In this document: piece after piece, positions 1-7,652 of the stretch
Layout of the letters: each line of letters starts with the position of its first letter
How positions within the stretch are numbered: the stretch's first letter is position 1
Assembly (NCBI GenBank): GCA_016234425.1
Contig: JACRCA010000399.1
Location: forward strand, 1 to 13,049
Source: Deltaproteobacteria bacterium
Lineage (GTDB): Bacteria; Desulfobacterota; SM23-61
Length of the DNA stretch: 13,049 nt
Reading direction: 5' to 3'
Program-made: the position numbers and the translations under genes
The notes under the pieces: model-generated
The model's database searches: none
Told to the model about the DNA's origin: nothing
Seen by the model: only the letters and a program-made list of their open reading frames with translations

Positions 1-2051
1 GTGAACGGATCTTCCATTCCCCGAATGGCGGGCTTATAGATGGGCATGGGCTGCAGGTCGTTCCAATCCCCCGGCAGGTTATCGATCAGGCGGCCAAAGG
101 AATCAATATGTTTCCCTTTTCCCCGATTCAACTCATCGGCAATGTATTCGGAGAAAATCTCAATCTTCCCCGATTTGGTCTTAAAGGGTTTCCCCTCCTT
201 GATCTGCGGGTCCCAGCCGGCGGTGTGCGGAGTATCTTCCATCTCATCGCAGTTGATGAAGGATCCCTGGGTGAAGCTCTCCCAATCCGGAACCTCTTTG
301 CCTCTTTCTTTAAAATAATCTGCCACCAGCTGGTAGGAGTCGCGCAGGTACCTTTCATAGTCTCTTTCCCAATTCTCATCCGCAATGTAATAGCGGAAGA
401 ATTCTTTCGGGTTAATCCCCAACCTTTCGGCCAATTTGACATAAACCCAACGCCAGGGTTTTACTTCGCCAGGTGGCTTCACCACGCCGGGACAAAAATT
501 TACGCTTTCAAAACCACCGTAAGCAGTCTGGGTCAGCGTCCTCTCTTCCCACATCCAATCCAGTGAGGGCAAAACGATGTCCGCATACTTTGCCGATGGA
601 GTGAGACGACTGTGCATGGAGAAAATAAATTCCATGCGCTCCATCGCTTTGATCTGGTCATTTGCCGAATCGGTTGCCGTAACAACATGATTGCTGGCGT
701 GAGGCCTGTTTCCCCCTCCCCAAAGGAGCATCTTGGGGTTGAATTTTTTTACGAGGGAGGGGTCGGCTTTCCAACCCACTCTCTTGCGGTATTCTTCTTC
801 ACTCAGAGTTCCCTCCTTGACTTTCTCCAGCAAGAGAACTGCCTGGGCCCAATAATAGCTGCGGTAGAATTTGGGGACTGGGTAGTTTCCTGCCTTTCCC
901 CAGGAAGCGTTGACTGAAAAGGCACGGCGGGGCCCTAGGTTCATCGGTGGACCTGCTCCAGGGGTTCCCCAGTATCCGAGAATGGCCTGTAAGGCTGCAA
1001 AAGCGCCGAAGGTCTGCTCGCCCTGGCTCTTCCGGCTGACGCTGTAGTGGCTCCACATCCAGGCCGGTCGGAAATGTTTCCCGACTAGCCGGGTCAGCTC
1101 CCGAATGGTCATCGCAGGGACCGCGCAGATTTTTTCCGCCCACTCAGGAGTTTTTTCCACTCCGTCCTCAAGCCCCAGAATATATCGCTTCCATCTCTCC
1201 AGTCCATTTGGTTCGACAAATTTCCTGACAAACTCGTGGTCCACCAGGTCTTCCCGGAACACCACATCTGCCATGGCCAGGAACATAGCACAGTCAGTTC
1301 CGGGTTTGATGGGAATCCATTGATCAGCCAGAACCTCTGCTGTGCCGGTATACCGGGGATCAAAGAGAATCACAGGAGTCCCTCGTTCTCTGGCCAGTTT
1401 AATGAACCAGGCAAACTGATGCGCTGGCCCGTGGTGCTGGACGGTCGGATCAAATCCCCAAAGGATGATGATCTTCGAATTGGCCAGCATATCCGCGGCG
1501 GAACTGGAAGAGAATTCCGCATAATTCCATCCCGGAGCACCGGCCATGATATGGCCCATCAGTCTTTGAGCATCAAAGGAGCACCATCCCCAACCTTCCA
1601 CCCCTGCTCCCCAGAATTGGAATAACCTTTCCAAATTTTCGTTGGGACTGAAAGGGGTGATGATGGAGTAGATTCCGTACTTCTCTCTGACCTCTTTCAT
1701 CTTTTCGGCGATGGTGTCCAGGGCTTCGTCCCAGGAAATCCGGACAAACTTCCCTTCTCCCCGTCTGGATCCAATGGCCCGCTTCAAAGGATAAAGGACC
1801 CGGTCTTCCTGGGAGAGATATTTATGGAAGACCAATCCTTTGGTGCATGGCCGGCGCTGAAGTCTGTTGCGGATCAGGTCTTCGTCTACCATCCCCTGAT
1901 CTTCCCTTCCGATATTTGCCTGATAACGATCATCCGGCTCTACGCGGATCACCACCCCATCCCGCACATGAGCTTCGAGGACGCACTGGCTGTTCCCGCC
2001 GCAATTGCACACGCAGGTCGTGTAGAGGGTTTCTACTTTTCCTGATTCCAG
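1..2051 (-). CDS. Molybdopterin-dependent oxidoreductase, DMSO-reductase superfamily (C-terminus beyond left edge)
   Basis: An uninterrupted minus-strand frame of 683 codons is read here, with the C-terminal part lying off the left edge. Residues 13-23 hold a cysteine cluster (TTCVCNCGGNSQC) and Cys69 follows in RRPCTKG; together these are the expected N-terminal [4Fe-4S] site. Next come the pterin-binding landmarks NSKIIILWGFDP (191-202), a segment reading VILFDPRYTGTAEVLADQW, and KPGTD. Further on, ADIVLPSLDW is typical of the superfamily. There is no twin-arginine or other signal peptide, so the enzyme is probably cytoplasmic. The Mo/W ligand should lie in GWCSFDAQ (155-162), with Cys157 or Asp160 as candidates. 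Substrate is unknown; general resemblance is to DmsA-like and acetylene-hydratase-like proteins. The only start consistent with a ribosome site is CTG at 2051, because an in-frame TAG lies just upstream and no ATG, GTG or TTG lies between them. Family is certain, function open. Confidence 0.9.
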   Translation of the reverse strand, partial: MESGKVETLYTTCVCNCGGNSQCVLEAHVRDGVVIRVEPDDRYQANIGREDQGMVDEDLIRNRLQRRPCTKGLVFHKYLSQEDRVLYPLKRAIGSRRGEGKFVRISWDEALDTIAEKMKEVREKYGIYSIITPFSPNENLERLFQFWGAGVEGWGWCSFDAQRLMGHIMAGAPGWNYAEFSSSSAADMLANSKIIILWGFDPTVQHHGPAHQFAWFIKLARERGTPVILFDPRYTGTAEVLADQWIPIKPGTDCAMFLAMADVVFREDLVDHEFVRKFVEPNGLERWKRYILGLEDGVEKTPEWAEKICAVPAMTIRELTRLVGKHFRPAWMWSHYSVSRKSQGEQTFGAFAALQAILGYWGTPGAGPPMNLGPRRAFSVNASWGKAGNYPVPKFYRSYYWAQAVLLLEKVKEGTLSEEEYRKRVGWKADPSLVKKFNPKMLLWGGGNRPHASNHVVTATDSANDQIKAMERMEFIFSMHSRLTPSAKYADIVLPSLDWMWEERTLTQTAYGGFESVNFCPGVVKPPGEVKPWRWVYVKLAERLGINPKEFFRYYIADENWERDYERYLRDSYQLVADYFKERGKEVPDWESFTQGSFINCDEMEDTPHTAGWDPQIKEGKPFKTKSGKIEIFSEYIADELNRGKGKHIDSFGRLIDNLPGDWNDLQPMPIYKPAIRGMEDPF

Positions 2052-2056
2052 GTGCT

Positions 2057-2061
2057 CTCCT
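2057..2061 (-). promoter_or_regulatory. Ribosome binding site deciding a CTG start
   Basis: Read on the minus strand this is AGGAG, five bases before CTG (2051-2049). In the molybdoenzyme frame the codons after the upstream stop are ACA GGA GAG CAC CTG GAA TCA GGA AAA GTA, so CTG is the only plausible initiator before the conserved cysteine cluster. Confidence 0.6.
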
Positions 2062-2213
2062 GTCTATTGCTCAGCTCTTTCATTTAAATCTCATCATATC
2101 TCATATCAAACGAGATCGTTTAATATTTTTATAAGATTTTGGGAAAAATATTTGGATGTTCTCGATCCAGCTTTTGGGCCAGAGCCGCCATTTTGTGATA
2201 AGATAACAAATTT

Positions 2214-2220
2214 AGGAGGT
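2214..2220 (+). promoter_or_regulatory. Strong Shine-Dalgarno (AGGAGGT) without a canonical start at the expected distance
   Basis: A near-perfect ribosome site. Six to eight bases downstream the zinc-ribbon frame reads TTC TTT TTC ATC, with no ATG, GTG or TTG until GTG at 2244. It suggests a lost or non-AUG start at about 2226, or a sequence error in that codon. Confidence 0.6.
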
Positions 2221-2243
2221 GCGCCTTCTTTTTCATCGGCGGT

Positions 2244-2543
2244 GTGCAGCCCAAGAAGGTTCAAGTAGATGATCAGCCACGGCCCTGCCCCAATTGTGGC
2301 CTGCCTTCAGCTCGCCTTAAACGCCTGGATCATTACCTAAGCCTCTTTTTCATTCCCCTTATCCCGATCCGGCGGGGAGAGCGCTTTCTGGAATGCAACC
2401 GCTGCGGCAGGATTTTTGAGGAGACCGGTAGGCCCCAGTGGAGGTCTTTTGAGCAGGCCTCTTTGGGGATCTGCCCCAGGTGCCGCCAGCCATTGGCTTC
2501 GGACTTTAAATATTGTCCGTATTGCGGGCAAAGGGTCTCATAA
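2244..2543 (+). CDS. Double zinc-ribbon protein (zinc_ribbon_15-like plus C-terminal CxxC pair)
   Basis: A small protein of 99 residues if counted from GTG at 2244. It has two zinc ribbons: C15-x2-C18 with C51-x2-C54, and C77-x2-C80 with C91-x2-C94. Between the first pairs lies the hydrophobic SLFFIPLIPI, a hallmark of a family of small bacterial zinc-ribbon proteins of unknown role (PF17032-like, from memory). The frame is open upstream and encodes FFFIGGVQPKK; as I recall, homologues begin with a similar MFFFIGG-type sequence, so the true N-terminus is probably at about 2226, although that codon is TTC. The strong AGGAGGT at 2214-2220 fits a start near 2226 and is 23 bases from the GTG. It stands alone, divergent from the molybdoenzyme. 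No function is assigned. Confidence 0.75.
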   Translation: MQPKKVQVDDQPRPCPNCGLPSARLKRLDHYLSLFFIPLIPIRRGERFLECNRCGRIFEETGRPQWRSFEQASLGICPRCRQPLASDFKYCPYCGQRVS

Positions 2544-2667
2544 GCAGCCGATCCATCGGAGCCTCACTCCAAATAATAATTTCCTCAGACATCCCTCCTT
2601 AAATATATGAAACCTTGAGTTCACAGCGCAGCAGAGCCGCAACCAAAAGAAATCACCCCCTCCTTTA

Positions 2668-2699
2668 CCCTGTGGAGTAGTTGAATTTACTCCACAGGG
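2668..2699. repeat. Perfect 12-bp inverted repeat (hairpin)
   Basis: CCCTGTGGAGTA (2668-2679) and its exact complement TACTCCACAGGG (2688-2699) flank an 8-base loop. It lies in the 301-base spacer 2544-2844 between the zinc-ribbon gene and rqcH. That spacer otherwise holds only the adjacent C/G hairpin and AT-rich sequence; I see no gene in it. The hairpin is too far from the upstream stop, and lacks a T-tract, so it is not a convincing terminator. It looks like a dispersed intergenic palindrome. Confidence 0.8.
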
Positions 2700-2703
2700 C
2701 AAG

Positions 2704-2725
2704 CCCTCCCCCTCGTGGGGGAGGG
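2704..2725. repeat. Perfect 9-bp C/G-rich hairpin
   Basis: CCCTCCCCC (2704-2712), loop TCGT, GGGGGAGGG (2717-2725). It begins five bases after the preceding palindrome, so the two form a tandem hairpin unit. This CTCGTGGGGGAGGG type of element is common between genes in proteobacterial genomes and produces spurious reading frames that encode PHPPLPHEGEG-like peptides. Confidence 0.8.
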
Positions 2726-2844
2726 GCGGGTGGGGGGTATTTTGATTTGATGCGTTTGTATTAGATTTTGACAATCCTGTACATTGATGAAGGATGAAGA
2801 TTATGTTCTAATTAGGGCGGAGGGGAAAGAATAACGGGAAAGTT

Positions 2845-4563
2845 ATGGATCTTTTTGTCATCCATGGTGTTGTAGAGGAACTGAAGGGTGAGATCGTTGG
2901 GGCATCCATCACCAAGATCTACCAGATGAACCGCACGGACCTCCTTTTCCGAATGCGTCGGGCTGGAGAAGAGAAAGAGCTTCTCATCTCCACCCATCCC
3001 AATTTTCATCGCCTGCACCTGACGGACAAGAAATACGCCAACCCCATGGTCCCTCCCCGCTTTTGTACTTACCTCCGCAAGCACATCACGGGAGCGAGAG
3101 TCATGGAAGTTTTCCAGGTGCCTTATGAGCGGGTCGTGCACATCGGATTGCAGAAAAGGATGGACGCCGGAATAGCTCGAAACCTTGTTCTCGTCGCTGA
3201 ACTCGTGGGCAAAGGGAGCAACGTATTGCTGCTCGAGGGAGAAAAAATTCTGGACTGCCTTCATTTCCGGAGAATTGAAGAGGGAGCTGCCCGCCCGGCT
3301 GCACCAGGCTTGACGTATTCCCCACCCAGTCTATCAGCGCGATGGTCTCCAGAGGTGGTGACTTTAGAGAAAATGGGGGAAGTGGTTTCCCATCCCGCGG
3401 GGGAACGCTGGAGGGCAATAATAGCAAGAATTTCCGGAATCAGCCCGCTATTGGCCCAGGAAATTGAGTTCTTAAGCGATGGGACAGCTTCAGGGATTTG
3501 GAAAAATTTTCATCTCCTTTTTGAGCGCTATGAGCGGTGCGCTTTTGAGCCGCGTATTGTGGCATTGCTCGGCGGAAGAAAGATTTTGGGCCCATTTTCT
3601 TTGAAGAGCCTGGGCCCAGTCGCGGAAGAAATGATGGACTCGATGAACCGGGCAGCCGATTCCTTTTTCTTTGAAACTGTGATGCAGCGGCAGATGGCCG
3701 AGCAGAAGCAGGCTATGGCCAGGAGGCTGAACCAGCTTCTATCGCGCTTGCAAAAAAGAGGGGAAAATCTTCTCGCGGATCGGGAAAGATTCGAGAAAGA
3801 CCTTGAACTCAAAGACTATGGAGAAATCTTGGTGGCTAACTACCCCAAACTCAAAAAAGGAATGCGGGAGATCGAAGCCCTGGATTTCCGGCAGGATCCC
3901 CCCCGCCCGCTTCTCATTCCCCTGGATGAAGCTCTGGACCCGACGGGGAATGTGCAGCGATATTTTAAGAGATACAAGAAAGCCAAACGAGGCCTGGAGT
4001 TCACTGGGCAACGTCTCTCCGATACTGAACGGGAAATGGTCTACTTGGAGTCGGTCCTATTTCAGGTGGAGGAAGCTGGGGACCTTGAGGAACTGGCAGC
4101 GATCCGCAGGGAGCTGGAGGAAGAAAAGATCCTGGCCATTCCCAGGAAGCAGAAATTCGCCAGGGAAAAGAAAGAGATGTCTCTGCCGATCCGCCGATTC
4201 CGATCTTCCGAGGGCCTGGAGATCTTTTGCGGAAAGCATAACATGGGAAACGATTATCTCCTGCGAAAGCTGGCCCGGGGGAACGACCTTTGGTTCCATG
4301 CTCAGGGGCTACCCGGTTCCCACGTTCTCCTAAGCGTTGGCTTGCAGGAACCAAAGTTCGATTCGATTCTGGAAGCGGCCATGATCGCAGCCTATTACAG
4401 CCGCGGGCGAGACTCGGGGCGAGTTGCTGTGGATTACACCCCCGCTAAAAATATCCATAAACCCAAGGGGTCCAAGCCCGGCTTCGTAACCTATTCCCAC
4501 CAAAAAACCATTCTGGTCAAGCCGGACAAGGAAAAAGTTGAAAAGCTCTTGGCCTTAAGTTAA
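2845..4563 (+). CDS. rqcH: NFACT-family ribosome quality control protein RqcH
   Basis: A 572-residue full-length NFACT protein. In the bacterial family RqcH binds stalled 50S subunits carrying peptidyl-tRNA and directs C-terminal alanine tailing; older annotations say fibronectin-binding protein. The NFACT-N domain covers about residues 1-175 (STHPNFHRLHLT, PPRFCTYLRKH, ELVGKGSNVLLLEG). A helix-hairpin-helix-like stretch near 191-213 (ISGISPLLAQEI) is followed by a long charged coiled coil at roughly 270-440. The NFACT-R domain closes the protein (about 455-565; GNDYLLRKLARGNDLWFHAQ, PGSHVLL, KPGFVTYS). The functional Asp-Arg pair of Bacillus RqcH appears here as Glu95-Arg96 (VPYERVV). ATG at 2845 opens directly on the family's N-terminal sequence. 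The ribosome site is weak (GGGAAAG). Confidence 0.93.
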   Translation: MDLFVIHGVVEELKGEIVGASITKIYQMNRTDLLFRMRRAGEEKELLISTHPNFHRLHLTDKKYANPMVPPRFCTYLRKHITGARVMEVFQVPYERVVHIGLQKRMDAGIARNLVLVAELVGKGSNVLLLEGEKILDCLHFRRIEEGAARPAAPGLTYSPPSLSARWSPEVVTLEKMGEVVSHPAGERWRAIIARISGISPLLAQEIEFLSDGTASGIWKNFHLLFERYERCAFEPRIVALLGGRKILGPFSLKSLGPVAEEMMDSMNRAADSFFFETVMQRQMAEQKQAMARRLNQLLSRLQKRGENLLADRERFEKDLELKDYGEILVANYPKLKKGMREIEALDFRQDPPRPLLIPLDEALDPTGNVQRYFKRYKKAKRGLEFTGQRLSDTEREMVYLESVLFQVEEAGDLEELAAIRRELEEEKILAIPRKQKFAREKKEMSLPIRRFRSSEGLEIFCGKHNMGNDYLLRKLARGNDLWFHAQGLPGSHVLLSVGLQEPKFDSILEAAMIAAYYSRGRDSGRVAVDYTPAKNIHKPKGSKPGFVTYSHQKTILVKPDKEKVEKLLALS

Positions 4564-4650
4564 AATCCAGCCGGAAAGATTTACATCTTACGCATCTCTT
4601 TAGTGCATTCTTAAAATCAGTCTTATGAATACCTAAATTGAACGATTTTT

Positions 4651-4847
4651 TTAAACCACAGAGAACACAGAAAATAATTTCATGCTTAAAAAACAACATA
4701 ACCTCAATCTTTTCTCTGTGTTCTCATGTAATAAATTCGTAAGCTAAAATATTGTTTTGTTTTCACTTAACGAGTGCACGGAGTAAAGCAGAGGAAAGGA
4801 GTTTATTGCCTTGATTTATTTTAACTTTCCTCTGGGCCCTCTGTGGT
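4651..4847. repeat. CACAGAG-type inverted-repeat region in the rqcH-SDR spacer
   Basis: The 329-base spacer 4564-4892 has no gene that I can support. ACCACAGAG at 4655-4663 is matched by CTCTGTGGT at 4839-4847. CAGAGAACACAG at 4659-4670 is answered by a near-complementary TCTCTGTGTTCTC at 4713-4725. A nested perfect 10-bp pair, CAGAGGAAAG (4789-4798) and CTTTCCTCTG (4825-4834), sits inside. Sequence style matches the repeat at 9675-9820, so both probably belong to one dispersed family. Whether it terminates rqcH transcription is not clear. Confidence 0.6.
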
Positions 4848-4892
4848 AAATCGCTTATTTTAGGGAATAATGAGTGAATAGGAGGAAGATCG

Positions 4893-5846
4893 ATGGCTAC
4901 CCTTATAACCGGGGGGACTGGATTTATTGGGGCAGAGGTGGCCAGGATTCTTGCTGAGCGAGGAGAAAGACCCATTGTGTTGGATATCAGCGATCGGAAG
5001 ACTCTTTTGCGTGGAGTAGAAGACAGGGTAACGATCGTAAAAGGAGATGTATCTAACTATTCTCATGTTTTTAATGTAATCAAGCAATATGGTATCGATG
5101 TAATCTATCACCTCGGTTCCATGCTTTCTATACCATCCGATGCCGATCCCTGGAGTGCTTTTCGGGTCAACGCCCAGGGGAGTTTCCATGTTCTGGAGGC
5201 AGCCAGGATTCTAAGCACGAAGAAAGTCATTTTTAGCAGCACCCTGGGGACCTATGGGCTGGATATTCGAGAAGGGGTCATCGATGACTATAGCCTACAG
5301 CGTCCGACCCTCTTTTATGGCTGTACAAAAGTTTTTGTAGAACTGATGGGTCGGTTTTACAAAAGAAAGTTTGGATTAGATTTCCGAGGAGTCCGTTATC
5401 CAGCTGTCGTCGGGCCGGGGGTTAAAACGCCAGGAATCGTCCAATATTATCCCTGGGCCATTGAACACGCCTACAGGGGAAAGCCCTTTAAAATCTGGGT
5501 GACTCCCGACACAAGATGTGCAGCCATGTACTATAAAGACGCCGCTCTGAGCATTATCCAATGCGCAGAAGCTCCCCTGGAAAGAATTAAAATGGGGGTC
5601 TATGTACTGGCGGGAATGTATCTTTCCGCTCAGGAGCTTGTAGACAACATCAAAAAATTCATACCAGATGCTCGCCTGGAGTTTGAACCGGATATGGAAA
5701 AAGTGGAGATCATCAAAGGACTTTCCAAACCAATCGATGAGCGATACGCCCGTGATGAATTCGGTTGGGTTTCCCGGTATCCCATCGAAAGAACTATTGA
5801 GGATTTCATAAAAGAACTCAGAGAGAACCCGGAAAAATACGCCTAA
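4893..5846 (+). CDS. NAD-dependent epimerase/dehydratase (extended SDR)
   Basis: A 317-residue extended short-chain dehydrogenase. The N-terminal nucleotide loop is TGGTGFIG (6-13), and Asp31 closes strand beta2, as expected for NAD preference. Catalytic candidates are Ser115/Ser116 (FSSTLGTYG) and Tyr142-x3-Lys146 (FYGCTKVF). The middle and C-terminal parts (GLDFRGVRYPAVVGPG, MYYKDAALSI, DEFGW) resemble SDR-type L-threonine 3-dehydrogenases more than sugar-nucleotide epimerases. GGAGG at 4881-4885 lies seven bases before ATG. It is the first gene of a same-strand cluster with DUF35 and thiolase-fold genes, which suggests oxidation or reduction of a hydroxyacyl or related intermediate rather than sugar metabolism. 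That role is inferred from context only. Confidence 0.85.
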   Translation: MATLITGGTGFIGAEVARILAERGERPIVLDISDRKTLLRGVEDRVTIVKGDVSNYSHVFNVIKQYGIDVIYHLGSMLSIPSDADPWSAFRVNAQGSFHVLEAARILSTKKVIFSSTLGTYGLDIREGVIDDYSLQRPTLFYGCTKVFVELMGRFYKRKFGLDFRGVRYPAVVGPGVKTPGIVQYYPWAIEHAYRGKPFKIWVTPDTRCAAMYYKDAALSIIQCAEAPLERIKMGVYVLAGMYLSAQELVDNIKKFIPDARLEFEPDMEKVEIIKGLSKPIDERYARDEFGWVSRYPIERTIEDFIKELRENPEKYA

Positions 5847-5890
5847 CCCCAAATTTTTCTTGAAGGCCTGAAATGGTTTTGTTATATTTT

Positions 5891-5910
5891 TCCCGCATCC
5901 CGGGGCGGGA
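5891..5910 (+). terminator. Possible hairpin terminator after the SDR gene
   Basis: TCCCGC (5891-5896) and GCGGGA (5905-5910) form a 6-bp GC-rich stem 45 bases after the SDR stop, followed by TTCCTCTTTT. The T-tract is broken, so it may be only partly effective or incidental. Confidence 0.3.
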
Positions 5911-6037
5911 TTCCTCTTTTCTCGACAAAAGCGCCTAGCAGGTAGAAAAAAAGGATGGAAAGGATCACCCTTTAACGCCTGAAAAAATTTTCTAAGCACA
6001 AGGAGTGGGTCAGGAAGTTAAGGAAAAGGAGACGATC

Positions 6038-6502
6038 ATGGGAAAGTGGATAGAAGAAGTTGAGGAGCTGGTCCATCCCGGCCGGATCAAAGTTCCCTAC
6101 ACCTGGTCTGTGGGCGAGGTGGGCAGCCGGTTCTTCATCGAGCTACGCGATCGTCAGAAAATTTTTGGTACACGCTGTCCGGCGTGCCAAAGGGTTCTCG
6201 TTCCGGCTCGAAAGATCTGCGGGCAGTGTTTCAGCCAGACCGGCGAATGGGTGGAGGTAAGCACCCAAGGAACCGTGCAAACTTTCACGGTTGTCCGTTA
6301 TTCTTCGGATGTCCAACCGCTGAGGCCTCCCTTTGGCTATGGAATTATCCAACTCGGCGGATCTGATACAGGCATGACCCATCTGCTCTCTGGGTCGGAC
6401 CCGGCAAAATGGCGCATCGGAATGCGCGCGCAGGCGGTATTCAAAGAAAAAAGGGTAGGGAATATACTGGATATCGCCTACTTCCAGCCTTTAGGAGTTT
6501 GA
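6038..6502 (+). CDS. DUF35 zinc-ribbon/OB-fold protein (thiolase partner subunit), copy 1
   Basis: A 154-residue protein with the two-part DUF35 build. The rubredoxin-like zinc ribbon has C47-x2-C50 and C61-x2-C64 (RCPACQ, CGQC); an OB-fold follows at about 70-150 (GTVQTFTVV, FGYGIIQL, VFKEKRVGNILDIAYF). Proteins of this family bind thiolase-fold or MaoC-fold enzymes and CoA substrates, for example ChsH2 with Ltp2, BbsA with BbsB, and the archaeal HMG-CoA synthase complex. I chose ATG 6038 over GTG 6005 because AAGGAG (6026-6031) sits six bases before it. The resulting length also matches the paralogue at 9203, whose start has an identical AAGGAG at the same distance. The stop is ten bases before the next gene, so it is probably cotranscribed and partnered with that thiolase-fold protein. 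Confidence 0.88.
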   Translation: MGKWIEEVEELVHPGRIKVPYTWSVGEVGSRFFIELRDRQKIFGTRCPACQRVLVPARKICGQCFSQTGEWVEVSTQGTVQTFTVVRYSSDVQPLRPPFGYGIIQLGGSDTGMTHLLSGSDPAKWRIGMRAQAVFKEKRVGNILDIAYFQPLGV

Positions 6503-6512
6503 GGGGGAAAAG

Positions 6513-7652
6513 ATGGAGCGCATTGCAATTGTGGGCGTAGGTCAGACGAAATATGAGCGGAGGAAAAAGGGGGACAGCTTTGCGGATATGGTCTTCGAGG
6601 CTACCTCTAAAGCATTGGAAGATGCCCGCATGACCATCAGGGAGATCGACAACGTGGTCACGGTTTCTAACGATTTCTGGGATGGACGCACAATCTCCAG
6701 CATGGCGGTGATGGATGCCTGCGGCGCTTATGAGAAAAATGTCTCTACTGTGGAAGGGGATGGGACTTTTGGGGTCCTCTATGGGATGATGCGCATCCTT
6801 TCCGGCTCATTTAGGACGACCTTAGTAGTGGCCCATTCCAAAGGCTCGGAAAGCATCCCCAGCTTGATCACTAACGGGATGTTTGACCCCATCTACCAAA
6901 GAGCTCTTGGGCTTGATGCCATCACCTCCTCAGCCATGCAAGCCAGGCGGTACATGCATAAGTATGGGATCACGGAAGAACAGTGCGCCAAGGTCTCGGT
7001 AAAGAACCACGGGAATGCCAAGAATAACCCTTATGCCCAGCTCCCTATGGATATTTCTGTGGAAGATGTAATGACTTCCCGGATGCTCTCTGACCCCATC
7101 AAGCTTTTGGATTCCTCACCGATCTCGGACGGAGCCTGCGCTGTCATCCTGGCCAGCGAAGAGCGGGCCAGCAAGATCGCTCAAAAACCGATATGGATCA
7201 GGGGCGTAGGGCACTGCGCCGAGGCCTACTTTCTCGGGGACCGCGACTTGGCCGAGTCCCCCTCACTGGAAGCGGCAGCCCGGAAGGCCTACGGGATGGC
7301 CGGAATATCAAACCCCTTAAAAGAAATCAGCGTGGCGGAAATTTACGATGCTTTCAGTTATATGGAGCTTCTCTGGAGTGAAGGGTTAGGGTTCTGCGGA
7401 AAAGGAGAAGGGGGAAAGTTAATCGACAGCGGTAAGACCCAGATGAACGGCCAGCTTCCCATCAATCCTTCGGGTGGGGTTCTTTCTGCCCACGTAGTTC
7501 TGGTGGCTGGCCTGGCACGGGTTGCGGAATGTGTTCTTCAGCTTAAGGGAGATGCCGGAGTCCGGCAGGTGGATGGGGTGAAGACGGCCTTAGCCCATGG
7601 CATAAATGGGCCGTGTGGCCAGAGTCATTGTGTGATTGTCCTGGGGAAATAA
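6513..7652 (+). CDS. Thiolase-fold protein lacking the nucleophilic Cys (Ltp2/SCP2-like), copy 1
   Basis: A 379-residue protein of the SCP2/lipid-transfer branch of the thiolase superfamily. Starts with RIAIVGVGQTKY; a SDGACAVILASEE segment lies at about 205-217, and INPSGG lies at 317-322. In true thiolases a VExxCASG motif carries the acyl-accepting Cys; here it reads VEGDGTFG (80-87), placing Gly84 at that position. The GHPxG histidine motif is replaced by SAHVVLVAG, and HDxF is YDAF with Tyr278. The C-terminal Cys is kept (GPCGQSH, Cys368). The stretch GFCGKGEGG (293-301) resembles Ltp2-type aldolases as I remember them. A retro-aldol or other C-C reaction on a CoA thioester, with the upstream DUF35 protein, is therefore more likely than thiolysis; this is inference. 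Confidence 0.87.
   Translation: MERIAIVGVGQTKYERRKKGDSFADMVFEATSKALEDARMTIREIDNVVTVSNDFWDGRTISSMAVMDACGAYEKNVSTVEGDGTFGVLYGMMRILSGSFRTTLVVAHSKGSESIPSLITNGMFDPIYQRALGLDAITSSAMQARRYMHKYGITEEQCAKVSVKNHGNAKNNPYAQLPMDISVEDVMTSRMLSDPIKLLDSSPISDGACAVILASEERASKIAQKPIWIRGVGHCAEAYFLGDRDLAESPSLEAAARKAYGMAGISNPLKEISVAEIYDAFSYMELLWSEGLGFCGKGEGGKLIDSGKTQMNGQLPINPSGGVLSAHVVLVAGLARVAECVLQLKGDAGVRQVDGVKTALAHGINGPCGQSHCVIVLGK

Noticed and set aside
2052..2213. Divergent promoter pair between the molybdoenzyme and zinc-ribbon genes
   Set aside because: AT-rich with TCTCAT-type repeats and a few weak hexamers, but none with acceptable spacing on either strand.
2768..2773. Perfect TTGACA -35 box upstream of rqcH
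   Set aside because: No -10-like hexamer at 16-18 bases (the sequence there reads AGGATG), so I do not call a promoter.
2538..2774. Minus-strand 78-codon frame across the rqcH upstream spacer
   Set aside because: It is produced by the two palindromes (PHPPLPHEGEG-type peptide) and runs into the zinc-ribbon gene on the other strand; low-complexity repeat artefact.
5376..5999. Minus-strand 207-codon frame antisense to the SDR gene
   Set aside because: No recognisable domain; the plus-strand SDR has clear motifs and a good ribosome site over the same bases.
6005..6037. GTG 6005 as start of the first DUF35 protein
   Set aside because: ATG 6038 has AAGGAG at six bases and gives the same length and N-terminal layout as the paralogue at 9203.
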